Shown piece after piece: positions 58,986-64,000 of a stretch of DNA of 64,000 bases. Under the pieces are notes generated by a model that saw only the letters and a program-made list of their open reading frames with translations, made no database searches and was not told where the DNA came from. The DNA comes from Rhodocyclales bacterium. GTDB taxonomy: Bacteria > Pseudomonadota > Gammaproteobacteria > Burkholderiales > Rhodocyclaceae. The translations under genes and the position numbers were made by a program. Position 1 is the first letter of the stretch. Each line of letters begins with the position of its first letter. The stretch is from the NCBI GenBank assembly GCA_016235165.1, contig JACRLX010000025.1, positions 1 through 64,000 on the forward strand, read 5' to 3'.

Positions 58986-59140
58986 GTGATAAAAGGTGAT
59001 TGGGGCGAGGAAATCAGAATTGGCGACCTCACAAAGCGCTCTGGATACAAGGTCGTGACCATTCGCTACTACGAGAAGGAATGGCTGCTGCCGAAGCCAA
59101 CGCAGAATGGTGGCAACTGTCGATTGTACGGTGAGGCAAT
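58986..59140 (+). pseudogene. Truncated MerR/PbrR-like regulator remnant
   Basis: An open frame from GTG 58986 encodes IRIGDLTKRSGYKVVTIRYY, then EKEWLLPKPTQNGGNCRLYGEA, the DNA-binding half of a PbrR-like MerR protein. After RLYGEA (about 59138) homology ends, where family members continue with the dimerisation helix and metal-binding cysteines. It diverges from the ATPase in the usual pbrR/pbrA layout. The break lies next to the 3' end of the intact, oppositely oriented CadR-like gene, so recombination replaced the rest. Confidence 0.7.
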
Positions 59141-59158
59141 GACTATGGTGGAGCAATC

Positions 59159-59635
59159 CTATTTATTTGTGGGGATTGGCTTCACACCCCGTAACGTGCG
59201 CGGCACATGGTCAACTTTGACATGCGAACGGGGAGGTATATCGACTGGTTGCGCCAACTCGTTGAGAATTCCACAGTGTCCAGCATCCAGCGAGTCCTGA
59301 CACAACTTGCGTAGTCCTTTGAGTTGCTGTTCGAGATGCATCAGTTCGCGGATGCGATTGCCTACGGTATCAATGTGTCCATCGAGCAGGTGGTTCACAC
59401 CCTCACAGTCATCCGCAGGGTGATCTTTGAAGCGAAGCAATTTCCGAATCTCTTCGAGCGTCATGTCCAGGTTACGGCAGTTACGGATGAAGGAAAGACG
59501 TTCCAAGTGTGCCTCACCGTAAATGCGGTAGTTGCTGTCGGTTCGGGCAGCTACAGGCAATAGCTCCTCGCGCTCGTAATAGCGAATCGTTTCCACATTC
59601 GCGCCCGTGATTCGGGCCAGATCACCAATTTTCAC
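59159..59635 (-). CDS. MerR-family metal regulator (CadR/PbrR-like)
   Basis: 158 aa. Winged HTH at the N-terminus (MKIGDLARITGANVETIRYYEREELLP, NYRIYGEAHLERLSFIRNCR), then the dimerisation helix. Metal-site cysteines are at C77 (DDCEGVN), C112 and C121 (LCQDSLDAGHCGIL), close to CadR/PbrR spacing. The last 25 residues lack the His-rich tail of CadR and end near the recombination joint. It can bind the ATPase promoter in trans and the promoter ahead of fpr, from which it diverges. Confidence 0.88.
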   Translation of the reverse strand: MKIGDLARITGANVETIRYYEREELLPVAARTDSNYRIYGEAHLERLSFIRNCRNLDMTLEEIRKLLRFKDHPADDCEGVNHLLDGHIDTVGNRIRELMHLEQQLKGLRKLCQDSLDAGHCGILNELAQPVDIPPRSHVKVDHVPRTLRGVKPIPTNK

Positions 59636-59737
59636 GTTGAACCCTCAAATCCAGAAGTGCAACGCGGAAACGCCGCACCGGACGTAGCCCAAGTCCATCC
59701 ACGTTTTAGCCGCCTTGATATCAAGGCCATTAAACAC

Positions 59738-59768
59738 TTGACTCTGTACCCACACAAGACTTTATGTT
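59738..59768 (+). promoter_or_regulatory. Possible MerR-type promoter ahead of the fpr operon
   Basis: TTGACT (59738-59743), 19-bp spacer, TATGTT (59763-59768). The sequence CACTTGACTCT is shared with the ATPase promoter, but the second dyad half is weak. It lies in the region between the divergent CadR-like gene and fpr. Confidence 0.5.
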
Positions 59769-59789
59769 AGCAGACTGAAAGGAGTTGAA

Positions 59790-60566
59790 ATGAGCACATT
59801 GCTAACAGAACAAGTGTTGAGCGTCCATCACTGGAACGAAACGTTATTCAGTTTCAAGACGAGCCGCAATCCCGGACTGCGTTTCGCCAATGGCCAGTTC
59901 GTGATGGTCGGACTCGACGTAAACGGAAAACCGCTGACCCGGGCCTACAGCATTGCCAGTCCGAATTACGAGGAACATCTCGAATTCTTCAGCATCAAGG
60001 TGCAAGACGGTCCATTGACTTCCCGCCTGCAACACCTGCAGCCGGGCGACCCCATCGTCGTCAGTCGCAAACCCACCGGCACCCTGGTGCTGCACGACCT
60101 TCTGCCGGGAAAGAACCTTTATCTCCTTGCCACGGGCACCGGTCTTGCCCCCTTCATGAGCCTCATCCAGGATCCGGAAACCTACGAACGGTTCGAGAAA
60201 GTGGTCCTCGTTCACGGCGTCCGCCACGTGAGCGAACTGGCCTATGCTGACTTCATCACCACGCAACTTCCGGCAAACGAATTCTTCGGCGAGGAAGTCC
60301 GCAACAAACTTGTCTATTACCCGACAGTGACCCGCGAGCCTTTCCGCAACCAAGGGCGGCTGACGGAACTCATCGACAGCGGCAAGCTATTTACGGACAT
60401 CGGCCTGCCACCACTGGATCCGGTTGTCGATCGGGCGATGATCTGCGGCAGTCCCGCCATGCTGCAGGACTGCTGCGACCTGCTGAATTCACGCGGTTTC
60501 CGGATTTCACCGCACATCGGTGCTCCGGCCGACTATGTGATCGAACGGGCGTTCGTCGAGAAATGA
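59790..60566 (+). CDS. fpr: Ferredoxin-NADP+ reductase
   Basis: 258 aa, plant-type/bacterial Fpr: FAD motif TRAYSIASP, NADP motif GTGLAPFMSLI, CGSPAMLQDCCDLL and the C-terminal VIERAFVEK. AAGGAG is 8 nt upstream of the ATG. It transfers electrons between NADPH and ferredoxin/flavodoxin. The genes after it are thiol-redox proteins, so here it may serve a periplasmic or metal-stress redox chain. Its stop overlaps the next start (ATGA). Confidence 0.93.
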   Translation: MSTLLTEQVLSVHHWNETLFSFKTSRNPGLRFANGQFVMVGLDVNGKPLTRAYSIASPNYEEHLEFFSIKVQDGPLTSRLQHLQPGDPIVVSRKPTGTLVLHDLLPGKNLYLLATGTGLAPFMSLIQDPETYERFEKVVLVHGVRHVSELAYADFITTQLPANEFFGEEVRNKLVYYPTVTREPFRNQGRLTELIDSGKLFTDIGLPPLDPVVDRAMICGSPAMLQDCCDLLNSRGFRISPHIGAPADYVIERAFVEK

Positions 60567-60790
60567 AGCGCTCTCGACTGATTCTCCTGTTTGTCCTCGC
60601 GATCTGGGGTGCCCAATCGGTCTGGGCGCAAGGCTGGCAATCCGGGCGCCAGGGCGGCGGCTGGAACAAGCTGGAGATGTGTCACGGCTGCCACGACATG
60701 GGAATGCGCGGCGGCATGGGAATGGGTAGGCATTTGTCCCGCCAATCGTCTGGCGACGGGCGACGCCGCGCCCGTCATGCCGCGTCGTAG
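60563..60790 (+). CDS. Small exported CxxCH-containing protein
   Basis: 75 aa: signal peptide MKRSRLILLFVLAIWGAQSVWA, then a Gly-rich segment with MCHGCHDMGMRGGMGMG. CHGCH fits a c-type haem attachment motif, with several Met as possible axial ligands or metal ligands. The tail is Arg-rich. ATG overlaps the fpr stop. The protein is too short for a normal cytochrome c, so haem binding is unproven. Confidence 0.6.
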   Translation: MKRSRLILLFVLAIWGAQSVWAQGWQSGRQGGGWNKLEMCHGCHDMGMRGGMGMGRHLSRQSSGDGRRRARHAAS

Positions 60791-60800
60791 GAGAACAGAA

Positions 60801-61253
60801 ATGACGAATCGATGTTTCGGACTGCTACCACCCGCAATGCTTGCTATATCCGTTCTGATCTGGGGGGGCGCTGGACTTGCCGCCGAGCAGCCGCTACCGC
60901 CCGACGAGGCGTTCAAGTTCAAGGCATCATTCAAGCGCCCCGATGTCGTGGTGGCGGAAATCATCCCGGCCAAGAACCACTATTTCTACAAGAGCAAAAC
61001 CCGCTTCGCGCTGAAGAACGCCAACGGTGTCCTCATCACGCAAGTGGTGCTACCCGCCGGCGAGATGAAGAACGATCCTTTCTTCGGTCTGATTGAGGTG
61101 TACAAGGCGCCCATTGCGGTCAGCATTCACCTGGATCGAGCGCCCAAGGCCCAATCGTTCACCCTGTATTCGACGTATCAAGGATGCAACGAGAAACTCG
61201 GAATCTGTTATCCGCCGATTGAAAAAACCATCGAAATGAAATTCCCAAAATAG
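60801..61253 (+). CDS. Stand-alone DsbD alpha-domain-like protein
   Basis: 150 aa with a signal peptide (about 1-28) followed by the N-terminal immunoglobulin-like domain of DsbD: LPPDEAFKFKASF, IIPAKNHYFYKSK, and the redox pair in YQGCNEKLGICYPP. The membrane beta and thioredoxin gamma domains of DsbD are absent. AGGAG precedes the ATG. Its TAG stop is the last codon of the 8-bp duplication made by the IS, so the gene itself is complete. It probably exchanges electrons with the downstream DsbE-like protein. Confidence 0.85.
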   Translation: MTNRCFGLLPPAMLAISVLIWGGAGLAAEQPLPPDEAFKFKASFKRPDVVVAEIIPAKNHYFYKSKTRFALKNANGVLITQVVLPAGEMKNDPFFGLIEVYKAPIAVSIHLDRAPKAQSFTLYSTYQGCNEKLGICYPPIEKTIEMKFPK

Positions 61254-62741
61254 GGCTCTGTTGAGTTTCGAGTGGGTTAAGCGGCATGCGGATTGATCTT
61301 CGAGAAGTCGAGCTTGCCGGCGATGAGAAAGACGACGGCGCGAATGGTCGAGAAGCTGCTGTAGCCGCGCGCCTTGCGTTTGGCGGCCTGGAACAGGCCG
61401 TTGATGGCTTCGAGGAAACCGTTGGTCTGGCGCGTCTGCGTCCAGGCGACGATGCCCTCCAGATGAGAGCGGATCATTTTTGCCACCTCCTTCATCGGTT
61501 CGACCTTCGAGCGCATCACGTTGGTAGTCCATTGCAGCAACATGCTGCGCACGACATTGACCTGCTTGCGCTCCAGAATTTCCCGCAACTGCTCTTTGTA
61601 GAGCCAGCAGCGCGCCGTTCGCTTGGTGGTCGCCTGGGCGATCAAGGCATCCAGATCGTTGCGGGCATCCGCCGCCAGATTCGCCCGATCATGCAGCAAC
61701 TTCCAGCGCAGTCCCTTGAGGCTCGGGTCGGTGCGCTGCTCAATGCGGCGGGTCTTATCGACGGCGGTATTGGCATGAGCGATGACGTGGAACTTGTCGA
61801 AGGTGATCTGGGCGCTGGGCAGGTGCTTGGATACGCCGCTGATAAAGGCTGGCGACATGTCGATGGAGATGGAGTCGACCGCCTTGGGATCGCCGCCGTG
61901 CGCGGTGAAATCGGCGGCAAAGTCCTTGATGGTCTGGGCATCACGCCCCTCGGTGACGAAGAGCACGCGCCGCTGGTCGGCATCGGCGACCAAGGTGATG
62001 TAATCATGTCCGCGCGCCTTCGAGGTTTCGTCGGACGCCAGACGCTTCACTTCGGAGAAGTCGGCCTGCGCCAGGCTCAGATCGACGTAGCGCTTGCAGA
62101 TGGCCGTCACCTGATGCCAGGAGAGGTTCACCAGTCGAGCGACAGCGGTGAAGGTCATCTCGCGGCACAGCGTCAGGATCAGCGCTTCGAACAGCAGCGT
62201 GAAGCCGGCAAGTTTCCCCGCCCAATCGGGTTCGACCTGGCGAACACCGCCATCAGGCAACTTGACCCGCGGCACGCGCACCTCCAACTGACACTCGTGC
62301 TGGAAGAAGTTCAGATGCCGGTAGCGCTTCGTCACGGTGTCATGCACCGGATGAAGTCCTTCCACACCAGGAACGGCAAAGCGGCTCCCGGCGACAAAGT
62401 CCACAGTAATGGTCAGCTCCTTCTTTGCGGCGTCGAACTCCACGCCGTTGATGAACCACGGATCGGTGATGCCCAGTGCGGCTTCAAACAACTTGGCACT
62501 CATGTCTGTCCTGTCACTCTCGTTTCTGTCGGGCGCGCATCCTACCTGCCTCGCCGCTCATCCAATCACCGCTCGGGTCTCTATGGCCGGATGCGTAACA
62601 GCGCCGCATCCAGCCATAGACCAGCGTATCGCCCGATTCCAGGCGTCAAGGGTTCGCTGCGCCGGGCTTCGCCCGCCCTTGACCCCCAGCCTCGGGCTAC
62701 CGTCGTCATGCCCCGTTACCCACTCGAAATTCAAGAGAGGC
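61254..62741 (-). mobile_element. ISL3-family insertion sequence with 8-bp target duplication
   Basis: 1488 bp. Terminal inverted repeats of about 26 bp: GGCTCTGTTGAGTTTCGAG on the left (from 61254) and GCCTCTCTTGAATTTCGAG on the right strand (from 62741), 22 of 26 positions identical. Flanked by perfect 8-bp direct repeats CAAAATAG (61246-61253 and 62742-62749). It contains one transposase gene. Confidence 0.93.
61277..62503 (-). CDS. ISL3-family transposase
   Basis: 408 aa, intact. N-terminal zinc-ribbon-like and HTH region (SWHQVTAICKRYVDLS) and a DDE domain: Asp in LASDETSKARGHDYITLVAD, Asp in SIDMSPAFISG with FDKFHVIAHAN, and Glu in NGFLEAINGLFQAAKRKARG. This matches the ISL3 group. The 5' region to the right inverted repeat (62504-62741) is noncoding. 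Confidence 0.93.
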   Translation of the reverse strand: MSAKLFEAALGITDPWFINGVEFDAAKKELTITVDFVAGSRFAVPGVEGLHPVHDTVTKRYRHLNFFQHECQLEVRVPRVKLPDGGVRQVEPDWAGKLAGFTLLFEALILTLCREMTFTAVARLVNLSWHQVTAICKRYVDLSLAQADFSEVKRLASDETSKARGHDYITLVADADQRRVLFVTEGRDAQTIKDFAADFTAHGGDPKAVDSISIDMSPAFISGVSKHLPSAQITFDKFHVIAHANTAVDKTRRIEQRTDPSLKGLRWKLLHDRANLAADARNDLDALIAQATTKRTARCWLYKEQLREILERKQVNVVRSMLLQWTTNVMRSKVEPMKEVAKMIRSHLEGIVAWTQTRQTNGFLEAINGLFQAAKRKARGYSSFSTIRAVVFLIAGKLDFSKINPHAA

Positions 62742-62819
62742 CAAAATAGCAGCTCGCGCACGTGGCGTACAAGGCCAATCGGCTGGGGGGATAATGACCT
62801 GACAGAAGGGAGATTTGCC

Positions 62820-63240
62820 GTGTCGAGGTACTGGTTGTTGCCGTTGTTCGTTTTCATCATTCTTGTCGGCTTTCTGGGTGCGGGTTTGCGGCTCAACCCG
62901 CGCGAAGTACCGTCGCCCCTGATCGATAAGCCGACCCCGGCATTCCGGATCCCACAACTGCATGACGCCGGGAAAACCATCGATCCGCAGGACATGAAAG
63001 GCAGGGTTTGGCTGCTCAACGTCTGGGCGTCCTGGTGCGCGGCTTGTCGTCAGGAGCATCCTCTGCTGGTCGAAGTTGCCCGACGCAACATCGTCCCCAT
63101 CGTCGGACTGAATTACAAGGACACCCGTGACGCTGCGCAGAACTGGCTGCAAGAAATCGGTAATCCTTATGTCCTGTCGGCGTTCGACGCCGACGGACGC
63201 GTGGGCATCGACTACGGGGTGTACGGCGTTCCTGAGACGT
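62820..63240 (+). CDS. DsbE/TlpA-like thioredoxin, first exon
   Basis: GTG start with AGGGAG upstream. The exon encodes an N-terminal membrane anchor (YWLLPLFVFIILVGFLGAGL), then the thioredoxin fold with active site WASWCAACRQEHP and a cis-Pro loop GVYGVPET, where it is interrupted. The reading frame resumes at 63960 with FLIDQQGIIRYKHI. DsbE/CcmG proteins reduce apocytochrome c thiols. Read straight through, the frame ends with an unrelated tail at 63335. The gene runs off the right edge. Confidence 0.88.
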
Positions 63241-63959
63241 GTGCGCCGGGCATGGCGCGTTACTTCGTCGGTGAAAGTCCGATGGCCAGGTTTGCAGAGC
63301 CGAAGGCAAGGAGAAGGGCAAGGGCGTTGCCGTGAGGCAGGGTCTGAAGGAAGCCCAATCCAAAGCTGCGGGGCGATGAACAAAAACCGGATATGAGGCG
63401 TGATGCATTCGGGACGAGCGGGCACGTGACCGCGAAGTCCTCCATCTGCGGCAGTAGGGTGCATTTTGTAAATCCGGCGTCTATGCAGTGAAGGTAACGC
63501 GTCTTACCCCGGGAGATCTCTCCGGTGCTTCGGAAAAGTGAAGCTGGGCGTCTGGTAACGGGCGCTGAATACCGTGGAGAAGTCAGCAGAGGGCATAGTA
63601 GTTGGAAGGCAGGCAAGGCTAGTGAGGCACTGCAATGTCGAAAGACGCAGCCCCGGATAGGCCGGAGCCGCAAAGCCGCCCAATGAAGGCCCGAACGGTA
63701 CCCCGCGAGGGGATTGAAAGAGAGGAGAAGTCGCTTGCCAAGGAACAGCGGTATTGCATTCGGCGAGTCCGGAAGGCGCAAGCCTGATGGCTGGAATGAA
63801 ACCGACGTTGGCGCGGTAGGAGATGAAGCTCCGGTTGAACGGGGTGGTGGTATGCTTTTCACCATGCTGAACGACTTAATCTGCCGAACCGCCGGATACG
63901 TGACCCGTACGTCCGGTGGTGTGGGAGGGGGAAGCCGTGAGGCTTTTCCCTATCCCGAT
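63241..63959 (+). mobile_element. ORF-less group II intron interrupting the DsbE-like gene
   Basis: 719 nt. It begins GTGCG and ends GAT. The 5' part has a GCGCC/GGCGC stem and TCGGTGAAAGTCC, typical of domain I. A domain V-like hairpin lies near 63890-63922 (CCGCCGGA ... TCCGGTGG) and a domain VI-like stem with CCCTATCCC near 63923-63956. A loop GCGTC (63499-63503) in a GGTAA/TTACC hairpin can pair with exon GACGT (63236-63240) as EBS1-IBS1. No reverse transcriptase is encoded. It lies in the same orientation as the host gene. Confidence 0.87.
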
Positions 63960-64000
63960 TCTTGATCGACCAGCAGGGCATCATTCGTTACAAGCACATT
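63960..64000 (+). CDS. DsbE/TlpA-like thioredoxin, start of second exon (partial)
   Basis: Joined to 63240, the codons read E-T-F-L-I-D-Q-Q-G-I-I-R-Y-K-H-I, the usual strand after the cis-Pro loop of CcmG/DsbE proteins. The remainder is beyond the window. Confidence 0.85.

Larger units (their letters stand above)
40914..64000. mobile_element. Integrative metal-resistance element inserted after guaA (right end outside window)
   Basis: From the guaA terminator onward the content changes to recombinase, AlpA-like regulator, metal efflux systems, an IS and a group II intron, with lower G+C around 42.4-43.0 kb. The repeats around the integrase support a guaA-targeting integrative element. The core attachment duplication and right boundary cannot be seen here, so the extent is a minimum. 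Confidence 0.7.

Noticed and set aside
61286-62749. 487-codon plus-strand open frame opposite the transposase
   Set aside because: Antisense shadow of the ISL3 transposase, which has complete family motifs on the minus strand.
63260-63865. Open frame in the group II intron as an intron-encoded protein
   Set aside because: It is on the opposite strand, lacks any reverse transcriptase motif, and the intron is too short for one.
63239-63959. Alternative intron start at the earlier GTGTG (63239)
   Set aside because: With a GAT end it would put the exons out of frame; GTGCG at 63241 keeps the frame and gives exon pairing with a GCGTC loop.

Overview
The window (about 64 kb, mostly high G+C) looks like the chromosome of a betaproteobacterium, probably from the Rhodocyclales or a nearby lineage. 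The signs are the tmRNA tag ANDERFALAA, an AroA-Cmk fusion, the gene order gyrA-serC-serA-pheA-hisC-tyrA-aroA/cmk-rpsA-ihfB-lapA-lapB, and the pair gph-ubiG next to an OmpA-family gene. The genus is not decidable from the sequence alone.

Positions 1-6.9 kb are a minus-strand block. A histidine kinase/response regulator pair is followed by a tightly packed run (CBS protein, DUF465 protein, MetY-type sulfhydrylase, alpha/beta hydrolase, DUF2189 membrane protein, a shortened hemerythrin-like protein and a second NarL-type regulator) whose last three junctions are GTGA or ATGA overlaps. tRNA-Thr(UGU) diverges from the kinase across a palindromic double promoter. A HEPN/nucleotidyltransferase toxin-antitoxin pair lies between this tRNA and tmRNA, with two phased palindromes just upstream of it.

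Positions 8.7-40.9 kb are core metabolism and housekeeping. They hold gph-ubiG, OmpA, mtaD, gyrA, then a serine/aromatic amino acid operon running into rpsA-ihfB-lapAB, then UDP-glucose dehydrogenase and heptose genes (ugd, rfaE1, hldD) and cysM. These are followed by a nitronate monooxygenase-like gene, recQ, a NYN-domain/methyltransferase pair, an MFS exporter, smpB, ratAB, guaB and guaA.

From the end of guaA to the right edge lies a mobile-type accessory region, an integrative element inserted after guaA. It opens with a P4-type tyrosine recombinase, an AlpA-like regulator and arrays of short repeats. Its cargo is metal resistance: a czcICBA-type RND system, a P1B-4 ATPase, a PII-like protein, an ankyrin protein, several small two-cysteine lipoproteins (two of their genes frameshifted), a P1B-2 Pb/Cd/Zn-type ATPase with a fused PAP2 phosphatase-signal peptidase (PbrBC type), a MerR/CadR regulator and the remnant of a second one. 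A redox operon (ferredoxin-NADP reductase, a small CxxCH protein, a DsbD-alpha-like domain protein and a DsbE/TlpA thioredoxin) follows. An ISL3-type IS sits exactly at the stop codon of the DsbD-alpha gene with an 8-bp target duplication. The DsbE gene is split by a 719-nt ORF-less group II intron whose removal restores the reading frame exactly. The other end of the element is not in the window.
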